Source: Actinomycetospora lemnae (GTDB lineage Bacteria; Actinomycetota; Actinomycetes; Mycobacteriales; Pseudonocardiaceae). Taken from it: a DNA stretch of 64,000 bases. This document shows, piece by piece, positions 45,618-55,447 of this stretch. The notes beneath the pieces were generated by a model. That model saw only the letters and a program-made list of their open reading frames with translations, ran no database searches and was not told the DNA's origin. The stretch's first letter is position 1. Each line of letters begins with the position of its first letter. The position numbers were made by a program, and so were the translations under genes. The stretch covers positions 41,969 to 105,968 of the forward strand of contig NZ_JAQZAO010000015.1 of the NCBI RefSeq assembly GCF_028737315.1, given 5' to 3'.

Positions 45618-47396
45618 ATGGTCACGTCGCGTGCCATCACCGTCCGCCGCCGCGCCTCGCGGTGGTTCGCCGTGCTCGGGGTGCTCGTCGCCGCCGCGCT
45701 CGTGTTCTCGACCGTCGCGGTCGCGCCGCAGGCCGAGGCGGCCACCGTCCTGGGCCAGTTCCGCAACGGCTCCGGCAAGTGCCTGGAGAACCTCAACAAC
45801 GCCACGACGACGAACAACACGATCCGGATCAACGCCTGCGGTCCGACGACCACGCAGGCCCAGCAGTTCAGCCGGTGGGCGAACGACGAGGCGATCAAGA
45901 CGCCCGCGGGGCGGTGCCTCGGCACGCTGAACAACGGCACCGCGGCCGGCACCAACGTCGTGCTCGTCGCCTGCAACCCCGCGAACAACACCCAGCACTG
46001 GGTGATCCGCACCGACGGCCTCGTGGTCAACCGGCAGGCGGTGCGCTGCCTCGCGCCGCTGAACAACTCGACCGCCAACGGCACGCGCACGGTCCTCGCG
46101 AACTGCACGACCGCCGCCGCGATGCGCTGGACCGTCCCGGCGGCCTCGACGCCGACGACGACCCCGACGACGACCACCACCCCCGTCCCGCCGACGACCA
46201 CGACCACCACGACGGTCCCGCCGACCACCACCACGGTCCCGCCGACCACCACGACCACCACCCCGCCGCCGGCCGGGCGCGACCCGCTGCGCCAGCCCTT
46301 CTCGTCGACGTCGATCTGGAACATGCCGATCGGCAGCGGCGCGGTGTACGTCCCCGCGGACCTGCCCGCGCTGCCCGGCGGCAGCACCGGCGCCCGCGTG
46401 CCGCAGGTCGACGACGAGCCGCTGATCCTCACGCCGACCGCGCCCCTGACCGACATCCTGTTCAGCTCGGGCGGATGGGGCGGCGACCGCTGCCAGAACG
46501 ACCCCACGCGCGTGCTCGCGAGGGCGCCGATCCCGTCGGGCTACGTCCTGCCCAGCGACAACAAGAACCAGAGCGCCGCGATCCTCGCCGCCGACGGCCG
46601 CACGATCATCTCGCCCCAGCCGCTCGCCCGGTGCCGTGCGGGCGGGCCGGCGACCAGCTACGTCCGCTACCCCGACCAGGACATCTACGGCCCGGGCATC
46701 GAGGGCTCGCACGGCGGGTCGGGCATGAGCGCGCTCGGCGGGTCGATCCGCATCGGCGAGCTGCGCCCCGGCCAGCAGGGGCCGCGGCACGCGCTGAAGG
46801 TCAACCTCTACGCCCGCGGCGAGCTCGGGGTCTGCGGGCCCACGCGCGCCGAGTGCTTCCGCTGGCCGGCGGTGAAGTCGGACTCGCGCGCGGTCACCTG
46901 GTACGGCCAGGCGACCAACAACCAGAACCGCGCCATGCGCATGGGCGCGCTGCTGGCGCTGCCGGCGAGCACGAGCATCGCCTCGCTGAACCTGCAGACC
47001 GAGCCCGCCCGCCAGATCGCGTGGACGCTGCAGAACTACGGCGCCTACGTCGTCGACGACACCAGCGGTCCGTCGTTCGCCCTCAACGCCGAGAACGGGC
47101 CGGGCGGCAACATGCGCACGCAGTTCCGCGGCGACTGGGGCTACGACTTCGAGATCTACGCCAGCAACGCCAACGCCTGGAGCCGCGACCTCCAGAAGCT
47201 CCGCACCGCGCTCGCCGTCGTCGACAACAACGGGCCGACCAGCATCGGCGGCGGCGGGACGCCCCGCCAGCCGCTGCTGCCCGAGCTCGTGCAGCCGCTG
47301 GTGACGGTCCCGCCGACCGTGCCCACGGCCCCGCAGACGACGGCGACCAGTGGCCCCGTGCCGCCGACGACGACCGGGCCGGTGCCGGGCAGCTGA
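45618..47396 (+). CDS. Secreted ricin-B-lectin protein with a Thr/Pro linker and an unknown C-terminal domain
   Basis: 592 residues. A Sec signal peptide (RRRASRWFAVLGVLVAAALVFSTVAVAPQAEA, cleavage near residue 40) is followed by a three-repeat beta-trefoil lectin domain (about 42-175; each repeat ends in an NTQHW or AMRW-like segment). A linker of Thr/Pro runs to about 218, then a 300-residue C-terminal region beginning SSTSIWNMPIGSGAVYVPADL with conserved Trp, His and Asp and two Cys pairs, whose family I do not recognise. A second Pro/Thr tail ends the protein. Expected outside the cell, binding a polysaccharide. ATG 45618 follows a GGGGGGAAA run. Confidence 0.85.
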   Translation: MVTSRAITVRRRASRWFAVLGVLVAAALVFSTVAVAPQAEAATVLGQFRNGSGKCLENLNNATTTNNTIRINACGPTTTQAQQFSRWANDEAIKTPAGRCLGTLNNGTAAGTNVVLVACNPANNTQHWVIRTDGLVVNRQAVRCLAPLNNSTANGTRTVLANCTTAAAMRWTVPAASTPTTTPTTTTTPVPPTTTTTTTVPPTTTTVPPTTTTTTPPPAGRDPLRQPFSSTSIWNMPIGSGAVYVPADLPALPGGSTGARVPQVDDEPLILTPTAPLTDILFSSGGWGGDRCQNDPTRVLARAPIPSGYVLPSDNKNQSAAILAADGRTIISPQPLARCRAGGPATSYVRYPDQDIYGPGIEGSHGGSGMSALGGSIRIGELRPGQQGPRHALKVNLYARGELGVCGPTRAECFRWPAVKSDSRAVTWYGQATNNQNRAMRMGALLALPASTSIASLNLQTEPARQIAWTLQNYGAYVVDDTSGPSFALNAENGPGGNMRTQFRGDWGYDFEIYASNANAWSRDLQKLRTALAVVDNNGPTSIGGGGTPRQPLLPELVQPLVTVPPTVPTAPQTTATSGPVPPTTTGPVPGS

Positions 47397-47405
47397 CCGG
47401 GAGCC

Positions 47406-47449
47406 GCGGGGGCGCCCGCCCGTGCTCCGGGACGGGCGGGCGCTCCCGC
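47406..47449. terminator. Terminator between the lectin and cold-shock genes
   Basis: 18-base arms (47406-47423 and 47432-47449) with one G-U pair and an 8-base loop, 10 bases after the lectin gene stop and 40 bases from the convergent cold-shock gene stop. Confidence 0.72.
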
Positions 47450-47488
47450 GTCCGTGGCGGGGTCGGTGACGGGGGACGGTGGCGGGGA

Positions 47489-47875
47489 TCAGCCCTCGAG
47501 CTCGCGCGCCACCGCGCGGACGACCTCGGCCAGCTGCTTGGTGTGGCGGCGGTCCGGGTAGCGGCCGCGCCGCAGCTCGGGCTGCACGCGGGCCTCCAGG
47601 ATCTTGATCATGTCGTCGATGAGGCCGTGGAGCTCGTCGGGCGAGCGGCGGGCGGCCTCGGACACCGAGGGCAGGGGATCGACGAGCCGGACCTGCAACG
47701 CCTGCGGCCCGCGCCGGCCCTCGGCGATCCCGAACTCGACGCGCTGCCCGGACTTCAGCGTCTCCACCTCACGGGGCAGCGCCCCCTTGGGCACGTAGAC
47801 GTCCGCCCCGCCCTCCTGCGAGAGGAAGCCGAACCCCTTCTCGGCGTCGTACCACTTGACCCTGCCGGTCGGCAC
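47489..47875 (-). CDS. Cold-shock domain protein with C-terminal extension
   Basis: 128 residues. The first 65 are a cold-shock domain with [19 protein letters not shown] (RNP1) and DVYV (RNP2), which binds single-stranded nucleic acid. The remaining 60 residues ([41 protein letters not shown]) are a helical basic extension found in actinobacterial long Csps (CspB type, as at Rv0871). GTG 47875 follows GGGAG 7 bases away. Such proteins act as RNA chaperones. Confidence 0.92.
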   Translation of the reverse strand: MPTGRVKWYDAEKGFGFLSQEGGADVYVPKGALPREVETLKSGQRVEFGIAEGRRGPQALQVRLVDPLPSVSEAARRSPDELHGLIDDMIKILEARVQPELRRGRYPDRRHTKQLAEVVRAVARELEG

Positions 47876-48023
47876 CGTCGTCTCCCTGTCCTGCGTCCAC
47901 CCACGACAAAGCGCCCCGGCGGCCGTGCCGGAGCGCAGACGTCCAGGATATCCCCGCGCAGCCACCACGAATCCGCCGTGCGGACGCCACCTACCCGATC
48001 CGCGGCCCGATCCTGCGTCGGGC

Positions 48024-49673
48024 TCAGGCCGTCGGGCTCTGGCTCAGGCCCAGCAGCTCGACGGCCTCGGCGCGCATCTCCACCTTGCGGACCTTGCCCG
48101 TGACGGTCATCGGGAACTCGTCGACGACGTGCACGTAGCGCGGGATCTTGTAGTGGGCGAGCTTGCCGGAGGAGAACTCCCGGATCGCCTCCGCGGTGAG
48201 CGGCTCGGCGCCCGGCCGCATCCGCACCCACGCCATGAGCTCCTCGCCGTAGCGCTCGTCGGGCACGCCGATGACCTGGGCGTCGACGACGTCGGGGTGG
48301 GTGTAGAGGAACTCCTCGATCTCGCGCGGGTAGATGTTCTCGCCGCCGCGGATGACCATGTCCTTGATCCGGCCGGTGATGTTGATGTAGCCCTCGTCGT
48401 CCATGACGCCGAGGTCGCCGGTGTGCATCCAGCGGGCCCGGTCGATGACCTCGGCGGTCTTCTCGGGCTGGTCCCAGTAGCCGAGCATCACCGAGTAGCC
48501 GCGGGTGCACAGCTCGCCGGGCTCGCCGCGGGGCACGGTGCGGCCGGTCTCCGGGTCGACGATCTTCGACTCGAGGTGGGGCATCGTGCGGCCCACGGTG
48601 GACACGCGGCGGTCGAGCGAGTCGTCGCGGCGGGTCTGGGTGGACACGGGGCTGGTCTCGGTCATGCCGTAGCAGATCGACACCTCGCTCATGCCCATCC
48701 GCTCGACGACCTGCTTCATCACCTCGATCGGGCACGGCGAGCCCGCCATGATCCCGGTGCGCAGGCTCGTGAGGTCGTAGGACTCGAAGTCGTCCAGCCC
48801 CAGCTCGGCGATGAACATCGTCGGCACGCCGTAGAGCGAGGTGCACCGCTCCTCGGCGACGGCCTCGAGGGTCAGCGTCGGGTCGAACCCGGGCGCGGGG
48901 ATGACCATGGTCGCGCCGGAGCTGGTGCACGCGAGGTTGCCCATCACCATGCCGAAGCAGTGGTAGAAGGGCACGGGGATGCAGACGCGGTCGACGTCGG
49001 TGTAGCCGCAGAGCTGCCCGACGAAGAAGCCGTTGTTGAGGATGTTGTGGTGCGACAGCGTCGCGCCCTTCGGGAACCCGGTGGTCCCCGACGTGTACTG
49101 GATGTTGATCGGGTCGTCCGGCGTCAGCGTCGCCTGCACCTCGCGCACGCGGGACGTGTCGCCGGAGCGGTCGAACAGGCCGTGCCACTCGTCGGAGTCG
49201 ATGATCACGACCCGCTGCAGCGCCTGCCGCTCGGGCCGGACCTCCTCGATCATCGCGGCGTAGTCGGAGGTCTTGAAGCTGCGCGCGGCGACCAGCAGCG
49301 AGATGCCCGCCTGGTCGAGCACGAAGGCGAGCTCGTGGGTCCGGTACGCCGGGTTGATGTTGACGAGGATCGCGCCGATCTTCGCCGTCGCGTACTGCAG
49401 CAGCGTCCAGGGCGAGCAGTTGGGCGCCCAGATGCCGACCCGGTCGCCGACGGCCACGCCGGCCTCGAGCAGCCCGAGCGCGAGCGCGTCGACCTCGGCC
49501 ACGAACTGTGCCCACGTGAACCGCTCGCCCCGCGCCCGGTCGACCAGCGCCTCGGCGTCCGGTCGCGCACCGGCGGTGCGGTCGAGGTTGTCGCCGATGG
49601 TGTCCCCGAGCAGGGGGATGTCCGAGATCCCCGAGGTGTAGCTGGGGACGAGGGGCTGGGCGGGCGCCGTCAC
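48024..49673 (-). CDS. Fatty-acid CoA ligase (FadD35-like)
   Basis: 549-residue acyl-CoA synthetase. The P-loop [22 protein letters not shown] lies near residue 190, [11 protein letters not shown] near 335, the hinge [19 protein letters not shown] near 430 and [14 protein letters not shown], holding the catalytic Lys, near 530. It opens with [24 protein letters not shown], which is typical of the FadD35/AcsA-like family for medium or long chains. GTG 49673 follows GGAGGT 5 bases away, an excellent ribosome site. Divergent from the AMP nucleosidase gene. Confidence 0.92.
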   Translation of the reverse strand: MTAPAQPLVPSYTSGISDIPLLGDTIGDNLDRTAGARPDAEALVDRARGERFTWAQFVAEVDALALGLLEAGVAVGDRVGIWAPNCSPWTLLQYATAKIGAILVNINPAYRTHELAFVLDQAGISLLVAARSFKTSDYAAMIEEVRPERQALQRVVIIDSDEWHGLFDRSGDTSRVREVQATLTPDDPINIQYTSGTTGFPKGATLSHHNILNNGFFVGQLCGYTDVDRVCIPVPFYHCFGMVMGNLACTSSGATMVIPAPGFDPTLTLEAVAEERCTSLYGVPTMFIAELGLDDFESYDLTSLRTGIMAGSPCPIEVMKQVVERMGMSEVSICYGMTETSPVSTQTRRDDSLDRRVSTVGRTMPHLESKIVDPETGRTVPRGEPGELCTRGYSVMLGYWDQPEKTAEVIDRARWMHTGDLGVMDDEGYINITGRIKDMVIRGGENIYPREIEEFLYTHPDVVDAQVIGVPDERYGEELMAWVRMRPGAEPLTAEAIREFSSGKLAHYKIPRYVHVVDEFPMTVTGKVRKVEMRAEAVELLGLSQSPTA

Positions 49674-49777
49674 AGAAGACCTCCGGGCACGAGCACGTGA
49701 TGTGACCACTGTGGTCGGGGCCACGATGTCACGGCGGCCGCCCCGCCGTCACCGGACGGACGGAGGGGCCTGGGAGC

Positions 49778-50971
49778 ATGGCGGCCATGGGTGACGTGGT
49801 CGAGGTCGACGGCACCGACCTGCAGGGGGAGGACGTCGAGAAGGTCACCGACCGGCTCGTCGACGTGCTCGTGGCCGCCGACGAGGACGGCTGGTACGGG
49901 CGGCTCGAGGTCGTGCGCCCCTGGTCGCAGCACAACCCCCGCCTCGACGGCGAGTTCGCTCGCGCCGGGGCGATCCGGCGCTACCTGTGCCGCGAGCTGG
50001 CGTCGCTGCTGACCATGGGCGCGCGGATCACCGCCCGGCCCTCGCGGGTGCAGCCGCCGTTCGACGACCCCGACTTCTTCGTCGCCCTCGACGAGGACCG
50101 CGTCGACACGCGCTCGAAGAAGCTCTTCCTGTTCTCCCCCGAGCGCATGGCGCTCTCGATCGACCGGATCGGCCACTACACGGGCACGCCGGCCGTCGCG
50201 TTCCAGCGCCACGTGCTGTTCACGAACTACGCCATGCACGTCGAGGCGTTCCTCGAGCGCTTCCCCGACGCCGTGCGCCCCGAGCGCCCCGGCACCCAGA
50301 TGCCCGCCTACCACCACGTCACCGAGGCCGGCGACGGCGTGAGCCTCGTGAACATCGGCGTCGGACCCGCCAACGCGAAGACCGGCACCGACCACGTCGC
50401 CGTCCTGCGGCCCGACACCATGATCATGATCGGGCACTGCGGCGGGCTGCGGAACCACCAGCAGAAGGGCGACTTCGTGCTGGCCACCGGCTACCAGCGC
50501 GCCGACCACGTCCTCGACGAGGTGCTGCCGCTCGACGTGCCCGTGGTGCCCAACCACCGCCTGAACTCCTACCTGCTCGACGCGCTCCAGCGGGCGGGCA
50601 TGACCTACCGGCTGGGCATCGTGCACACCACCGACAACCGGAACTGGGAGTTCAACCAGCAGGCGACGCTGCGGGCGATGCAGCTGAGCCGCAGCGTCGC
50701 GGTCGACATGGAGTCGGCGACGATCGCGGCCAACGGCTTCCGCTACCGCGTGCCCCACGCGACGCTGCTCTGCGTCTCGGACAAGCCGCTGCACGGCTCG
50801 CCGAAGCTCGCGGCGGGCGCGCAGGAGTTCTACGAGGCGTCCAAGCGCCACCACCTCGACCTGGCGCTGACCGCGCTGGAGTCGGTGCGCCGCGAGCACC
50901 CCGAGGGCCTGCCCGGCCAGGAGATCCGCGCCGTCGACGAGCCGCTGTTCGGGGGCCCGCCCGACCTCTGA
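49778..50971 (+). CDS. amn: AMP nucleosidase
   Basis: 397 residues. AMP nucleosidase hydrolyses AMP to adenine and ribose 5-phosphate, lowering AMP and feeding purine salvage. The N-terminal part has VTDRLVDVLVAADEDGWYGRLEVVRPWSQHNPRLDGEF, typical of Amn; the C-terminal phosphorylase fold has SLVNIGVGPANAKTGTDH, IGHCGGLRNHQQKGDFVLA, VDMESATIAANGF and VSDKPLHGSPK with the catalytic Asp. It is shorter than the E. coli enzyme (484). ATG 49778 or 49787 are both possible. Adenine it releases is a substrate class for the AzgA permease 11 kb away, but no direct link is shown. Confidence 0.92.
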   Translation: MAAMGDVVEVDGTDLQGEDVEKVTDRLVDVLVAADEDGWYGRLEVVRPWSQHNPRLDGEFARAGAIRRYLCRELASLLTMGARITARPSRVQPPFDDPDFFVALDEDRVDTRSKKLFLFSPERMALSIDRIGHYTGTPAVAFQRHVLFTNYAMHVEAFLERFPDAVRPERPGTQMPAYHHVTEAGDGVSLVNIGVGPANAKTGTDHVAVLRPDTMIMIGHCGGLRNHQQKGDFVLATGYQRADHVLDEVLPLDVPVVPNHRLNSYLLDALQRAGMTYRLGIVHTTDNRNWEFNQQATLRAMQLSRSVAVDMESATIAANGFRYRVPHATLLCVSDKPLHGSPKLAAGAQEFYEASKRHHLDLALTALESVRREHPEGLPGQEIRAVDEPLFGGPPDL

Positions 50972-50990
50972 GGTGCGCTGGCGCGCACCT
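50971..50990. terminator. Hairpin between amn and modC
   Basis: AGGTGCGC-TGGC-GCGCACCT: perfect 8-base arms with a 4-base loop, spanning the gap between the two convergent stops and overlapping the amn stop by one base and the modC stop by two. Confidence 0.5.
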
Positions 50991-52083
50991 AGCGGCGGCG
51001 CGGGTGCACGGCGACCTCGGTGGCCTTGACCGCGAACCACAGCTCGTCGCCCGGCTCCACGCCGAGCTCGGCGACGGCGGCCGGGGTGACGTCGGCGGCG
51101 AGGCCCTCGGCCCACCCCGGACCGCCCGGCGCCGCCGCCGCGCGCAGGCGCACCACCTCGCCGCGCGGTTCGAGGGCCGCGAGGCGCACCGGGAGCACGT
51201 TGCGGGGGCTGCCCTCGGGGTGCTTGCGGTGCACCGCGACCGCGCTCGGCGGGAACACCGCGACCGCCGGCTCGCCGTCCGCCAGCTCCTCGGAAGCGCG
51301 CCCGTGCACCGTGGTGCCCTCGGACGTCGTCAGCCCGGCCGCCGACGCCGCGCCCCCGACGAGGTCCAGCCCCGCGATCCGCGCCGCGAACGCCGAGCGC
51401 GGGCGCGCCAGCACCTCGGCGGTCGGGCCGTGCTCGACGACCTCGCCGTCGGCCAGCACCACGAGACGGTCGGCGAGCACCACGGCGTCGACCACGTCGT
51501 GGGTGACCAGCAGCGTCGTCTGCCCGGTCTGCCGCACGACCCGGCGCAGCACCGAGCGCACCGCGGGCGCGGCGTCGACGTCGAGCGCGGCGAAGGGCTC
51601 GTCGAGCAGGAGGAGCTCGGGCTCCACGGCGAGCGCGCGGGCGATCGCCACCCGCTGCGCCTGCCCGCCCGAGAGCTCCGCCGGGCGGCGCTCGGCGAGC
51701 TCGGGGAGGCCGACGTCGGCGAGCCGCGCGTCCGCCGCCGCCCGCGCCGCCCGTCGCCCCCGCCCGGCGCAGCGGGGCCCGAAGGCGACGTTGTCGCGCG
51801 CGGAGAGGTGCGGGAAGAGCAGCGCCTGCTGGCTGAGCAGCCCCACCCGGCGCCGGTGGGCGGGCACCGCGACGCCCGCGGCGGTGTCGGTGAGCACCCG
51901 CCCGCCGAGGGTGATCCGCGCGTCCTCGGGCGCGTCGAGCCCCGCGAGCGTCCCGAGCAGCGTCGACTTGCCCGACCCGTTCGGCCCGAGCACCGCGACC
52001 ACCTCGCCCGGCGCGACCTCGACCGCGACGTCGAGCGTGAACCCGCCGCGCCGCGTCCTCACCCGGGCCTCGAGCGCGGTCAC
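50989..52083 (-). CDS. modC: Molybdate ABC transporter ATP-binding protein
   Basis: 364 residues. Walker [10 protein letters not shown] at about 33-41, signature LSGGQAQR near 137, Walker [13 protein letters not shown] near 155. A C-terminal Mop/TOBE domain ([19 protein letters not shown] and [31 protein letters not shown]) is the mark of ModC that senses oxyanion. The GTG start overlaps the modB stop by 4 bases. Last gene of the mod operon. Confidence 0.92.
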   Translation of the reverse strand: MTALEARVRTRRGGFTLDVAVEVAPGEVVAVLGPNGSGKSTLLGTLAGLDAPEDARITLGGRVLTDTAAGVAVPAHRRRVGLLSQQALLFPHLSARDNVAFGPRCAGRGRRAARAAADARLADVGLPELAERRPAELSGGQAQRVAIARALAVEPELLLLDEPFAALDVDAAPAVRSVLRRVVRQTGQTTLLVTHDVVDAVVLADRLVVLADGEVVEHGPTAEVLARPRSAFAARIAGLDLVGGAASAAGLTTSEGTTVHGRASEELADGEPAVAVFPPSAVAVHRKHPEGSPRNVLPVRLAALEPRGEVVRLRAAAAPGGPGWAEGLAADVTPAAVAELGVEPGDELWFAVKATEVAVHPRRR

Positions 52084-52892
52084 CGCACGCCCGAGACGTC
52101 GCGGGTGCGGGTGGCGACGATGACGACCACCGCGACGACGACCAGCACCAGGGACATCGCCACCGCGCCGTCGAGGTCGTTCTGCGACTGGATGTAGATC
52201 AGCAGCGGCAGGGTCTGGGTCGTGCCCTGCAGGTTGCCGGCGAAGGCGATCGTCGCGCCGAACTCGCCGAGCGCGCGGGCGAACGCCAGCACCGACCCCG
52301 ACACCAGCCCCGGCAGCACCACGGGCAGCGTCACCCGCCGCAGCGCGGTCAGCGGCGACGCGCCGAGGGTCGCGGCGACGACCTCGTAGCGCTCGCCCGC
52401 CGTCCGCAGCGCCCCTTCGAGGCTGACGACGAGGAAGGGCATCGCGACGAACGTCTGCGCGATGACGACGGCCTCGGTGGAGAACGGCACCGTGATCCCG
52501 AACCACGCGTCGAGCAGCTGACCGATCGGTCCCGTGCGCCCGAGCAGGAACAGCAGCGTCAGGCCGCCGACCACGGGCGGCAGCACCAGCGGCAGCAGCA
52601 CGACGGAGCGCAGCACCGGCAGCCCGGGCAGGTCGGAGCGCGCCAGCACGAGCGCGAGCGGGGTCCCGAGCAGCAGGCACAGCGCCGTCGACACCAGCCC
52701 CGTGCGCAGCGAGAGCCACAGCGCGTCGAGCGCGGCGGGGGTGGTGACGAGCGCACCGAAGTCCGGCCAGTTCGTCCGGAGCACGAGCCCGGCCACGGGC
52801 ACCGCGATGAGCCCGAACCCCACCACCGCCGGCACCCACACCGGCCAGGGCAGCGTGAGCGTGACGGCGCCGCCCCGGCGGGTGCGCGTCAC
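52080..52892 (-). CDS. modB: Molybdate ABC transporter permease
   Basis: 270 residues with five or six helices: the first spans about 16-38, and the ABC-coupling EAA loop is [25 protein letters not shown] near 190. [16 protein letters not shown] is the ModB signature after the loop. The GTG start ([20 protein letters not shown]) overlaps the modA stop by 4 bases. Forms the membrane channel with ModC. Confidence 0.92.
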   Translation of the reverse strand: MTRTRRGGAVTLTLPWPVWVPAVVGFGLIAVPVAGLVLRTNWPDFGALVTTPAALDALWLSLRTGLVSTALCLLLGTPLALVLARSDLPGLPVLRSVVLLPLVLPPVVGGLTLLFLLGRTGPIGQLLDAWFGITVPFSTEAVVIAQTFVAMPFLVVSLEGALRTAGERYEVVAATLGASPLTALRRVTLPVVLPGLVSGSVLAFARALGEFGATIAFAGNLQGTTQTLPLLIYIQSQNDLDGAVAMSLVLVVVAVVVIVATRTRDVSGVR

Positions 52893-53662
52893 CGCAGCGT
52901 GAACCCGGCCCGCTGCAGGGCCGCGTCGCCCTGGGGGCCGGTGACGAACTGGATCCACCTGTCGGCGAGGTCGGCGTCCGGCCTGCCGGCGACGGCGCCG
53001 ATGAGGTAGTCCTGCGCCGCGCCCTGGGCGCTCGCCTGCGGGAAGTCGACGCCCTGGACCTGCCCGCCCGCCGACCGCACGTCGGTGACGTAGACGAGGC
53101 CGGCGTCGACGTTGCGGGTCTGCACGCGCTGGAGCACCGAGCGGACGTCCTGCTCCTCGCTGACCGGGTCCAGCATGACGTTCGCGGCGCGCTCGGCGGC
53201 CTCGGTGGCGGCCCCGCACGGGACGGCGGGTGCGCACACCGACTCGGTGACCTGCGGCCCGACCAGCGACGCGAGCCCCGTGACCTGCTCGGGGTTGCCC
53301 GGCTGGACGGCGATCTGGAGCCGGTTGGACGCGTAGGTGACCGGCTCGCCCGCGATGCGCCCGGCCTGCTGCGCGGTCTGCATCGTGCGGGTGCTCGCGG
53401 TGGCCAGGACGTCGGCGGGCGCGCCCTGCACGACCTGCTGGGCGAGCGTGTCCGAGCCGCCGAAGTTGAACACGACCGTCGTGCCCGGGTCGGCCTGCTC
53501 GAACGACGGCTTCAGCGCGTTGTAGACGTCGGTCAGCGACGCGGCCGCCGAGACGGTGAGCGTGCGGGCGGGCTGTTGGTCCCCGGACGATCCGCACGCC
53601 GTGACGGCCAGCGCGAGCGCGGCGGTCAGGGCCGTCATGACGTGCCTGCGGGCGCTGCTCAC
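52889..53662 (-). CDS. modA: Molybdate-binding lipoprotein
   Basis: 257 residues. The signal peptide runs [19 protein letters not shown] with lipobox VTAC at about residues 20-23, so the protein is membrane-anchored outside. [17 protein letters not shown] is the ModA opening that places the oxyanion-binding Ser. [23 protein letters not shown] and [12 protein letters not shown] follow. GTG 53662 overlaps the stop of the regulator gene by 4 bases; ATG 53638 would shorten the signal peptide. Substrate-binding part of the mod transporter. Confidence 0.93.
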   Translation of the reverse strand: MSSARRHVMTALTAALALAVTACGSSGDQQPARTLTVSAAASLTDVYNALKPSFEQADPGTTVVFNFGGSDTLAQQVVQGAPADVLATASTRTMQTAQQAGRIAGEPVTYASNRLQIAVQPGNPEQVTGLASLVGPQVTESVCAPAVPCGAATEAAERAANVMLDPVSEEQDVRSVLQRVQTRNVDAGLVYVTDVRSAGGQVQGVDFPQASAQGAAQDYLIGAVAGRPDADLADRWIQFVTGPQGDAALQRAGFTLR

Positions 53663-54063
53663 GCCATGCCACCGGGGGTCTCGACGATGATCTGCGACGC
53701 CTTGACGATCGAGACCGCCAGCGATCCGACCTCGAGCCCGAGTTCCTCGACGGCCTCGGTGCTCATCAGCGACACCACGCGGTGCGGCCCGCACTGCATC
53801 TCGACCTGCGACATCACCTCGTCGCTGTGCACCCGTGTCACCAGGCCGACGAAGCGGTTGCGCGCGGAGCGCCCCACCCCGGACGGGTCGGGGGTGGCGT
53901 GGGCCTGGGCGCGCGCGAAGGCGGCGAGGTCGGCGCCGGCGATGACCTTGCGGCCGCTGGCGTCGGTCGACACCGGCAGCGCGCCGCCGTCGGTCCACCG
54001 CCGCACCGTGTCGTCGCTGACCCCGAGCAGCCGGGCGGCCTCGGCGATCCGGAAGTGCGTCAC
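53659..54063 (-). CDS. HTH-Mop molybdate-responsive regulator (first gene of mod operon)
   Basis: 134 residues. An N-terminal excisionase/MerR-like helix-turn-helix ([47 protein letters not shown]) is joined to a single Mop (TOBE) domain ([55 protein letters not shown]). It should bind molybdate and DNA and regulate the operon, as ModE does, although ModE has a different HTH and two Mop domains. GTG 54063 has no ribosome site; a TAGACT box lies 8 bases upstream, so it is probably leaderless. Confidence 0.87.
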   Translation of the reverse strand: MTHFRIAEAARLLGVSDDTVRRWTDGGALPVSTDASGRKVIAGADLAAFARAQAHATPDPSGVGRSARNRFVGLVTRVHSDEVMSQVEMQCGPHRVVSLMSTEAVEELGLEVGSLAVSIVKASQIIVETPGGMA

Positions 54064-54071
54064 GGGAGGGG

Positions 54072-54101
54072 AGTCTAGGCCCGAGACTGCGCCTGTACAG
54101 G
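54072..54101 (-). promoter_or_regulatory. mod operon promoter
   Basis: On the minus strand TGTACA (54099-54094), a 16-base spacer and TAGACT (54077-54072), 8 bases before the GTG of the regulator. The -35 box is the core of a perfect 10-base palindrome CCTGTACAGG (54092-54101), a possible operator. Confidence 0.45.
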
Positions 54102-54179
54102 GCCCTCGAGTCCCGCAGGTCCGGAGATCGGTCGTGACGATCCGCACTCGCCGCCGCGGCGAGGCGGTGGGAAGGTGCG

Positions 54180-55388
54180 GTGGTGGACTTCGCACCCAGC
54201 GCCGCGGCCCAGGACTACACCGACCGCATGCGGGCCTTCCTCGACGAGGCGGTCCTGCCCGCCGAGAAGGTCTACGACGCCTGGCGCGAGGAGCGGCGCG
54301 GGACGCCGGCCGAGCACGACCTGCCGCCGGTGATGGAGGAGCTCAAGAGCGAGGCCCGCCGCCGCGGGCTCTGGAACCTGTTCCTGCCGGACATCTCGGG
54401 GCTGTCGAACCTCGAGTACGCCCCGATCGCCGAGGTGTCGGGCTGGTCGCCGGTGATCGCGCCCGAGGCGATCAACTGCCAGGCGCCCGACACCGGCAAC
54501 ATGGAGACCCTGCACCTGTTCGGCACCACCGAGCAGAAGCAGCAGTGGCTCGAGCCCCTGCTCGCCGGCGAGATCCGCTCCGCGTTCGCCATGACCGAGC
54601 CGGCCGTCGCGTCGTCGGACGCCACCAACATCACGACGTCGATCCGGCGCGAGGGTGACGAGTACGTCATCACCGGCAAGAAGTGGTGGATCTCCGGCGC
54701 GGCCGACCCGCGCTGCCAGATCTTCATCGTCATGGGCAAGACCGACCCGGACGCCCCCACGCACCGCCAGCAGTCGATGGTGCTCGTCCCCCGCGACGCC
54801 CCGGGGCTGACGGTCACCCGCCCGCTGCCGGTCTTCGGCTACCAGGACCAGCACGGGCACTGCGAGCTCGAGCTGAACGAGGTCCGGGTGCCGGCGTCGA
54901 ACCTCCTCGGCGAGGAGGGCGGCGGCTTCGCCATCGCCCAGGCACGCCTCGGCCCGGGCCGCATCCACCACTGCATGCGCCTCATCGGCATGGCCGAGCG
55001 CGCGGTGGACGCCATGGTGCGCCGCGCCAACGAGCGCGTCGCGTTCGGCAAGACCCTCGGCGAGCAGGGCGTGGTGCGCGAGCAGATCGCCGAGAGCCGC
55101 ATCGCGATCGAGCAGGCCCGCCTGCTCGTGCTGAAGACGGCCTGGCTGATCGACAACGTGGGCTCGCGCGGCGCGGCGACGGAGATCGCGGCGATCAAGG
55201 TCATCTGCCCGCGGATGGCGTGCGACGTCATCGACCGCGCGATCCAGATCCACGGCGGCGGCGGGGTCTCCGACGACTTCCCGCTGGCCTACGCCTACGC
55301 CTGGGCCCGCGCGCTGCGCCTCGCCGACGGCCCGGACGAGGTGCACCTGCGCTCCGTCGCGCGCCAGGAGCTCAAGGCCCACGGCTGA
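54180..55388 (+). CDS. Acyl-CoA dehydrogenase (ACAD10/11-like)
   Basis: 402-residue FAD enzyme introducing a double bond into an acyl-Co[13 protein letters not shown] start, [20 protein letters not shown] and [19 protein letters not shown] form the FAD/acyl pocket, and [34 protein letters not shown] closes it. The latter has Asp in ADGP where short-chain enzymes have the catalytic Glu, as in the ACAD10/11 group. GTG 54180 begins [16 protein letters not shown]. Position near csp and DUF2771 genes recalls fadE10 (Rv0873). Substrate not determined. Confidence 0.9.
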   Translation: MVDFAPSAAAQDYTDRMRAFLDEAVLPAEKVYDAWREERRGTPAEHDLPPVMEELKSEARRRGLWNLFLPDISGLSNLEYAPIAEVSGWSPVIAPEAINCQAPDTGNMETLHLFGTTEQKQQWLEPLLAGEIRSAFAMTEPAVASSDATNITTSIRREGDEYVITGKKWWISGAADPRCQIFIVMGKTDPDAPTHRQQSMVLVPRDAPGLTVTRPLPVFGYQDQHGHCELELNEVRVPASNLLGEEGGGFAIAQARLGPGRIHHCMRLIGMAERAVDAMVRRANERVAFGKTLGEQGVVREQIAESRIAIEQARLLVLKTAWLIDNVGSRGAATEIAAIKVICPRMACDVIDRAIQIHGGGGVSDDFPLAYAYAWARALRLADGPDEVHLRSVARQELKAHG

Positions 55389-55407
55389 CCGGTGCGCTGA
55401 CGCGCTC

Positions 55408-55447
55408 GTGAGCAGAAAGAAGTGCTGGAGCACTTCTTCCTGCTCAC
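55408..55447. terminator. Bidirectional terminator, 19-bp stem (GTGAGC family)
   Basis: Arms 55408-55426 and 55429-55447 pair over 19 positions with one mismatch. It begins GTGAGCAGAAAGAAG and lies between the convergent acyl-CoA dehydrogenase and LuxR genes, overlapping the end of the latter by a few bases. Confidence 0.78.
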
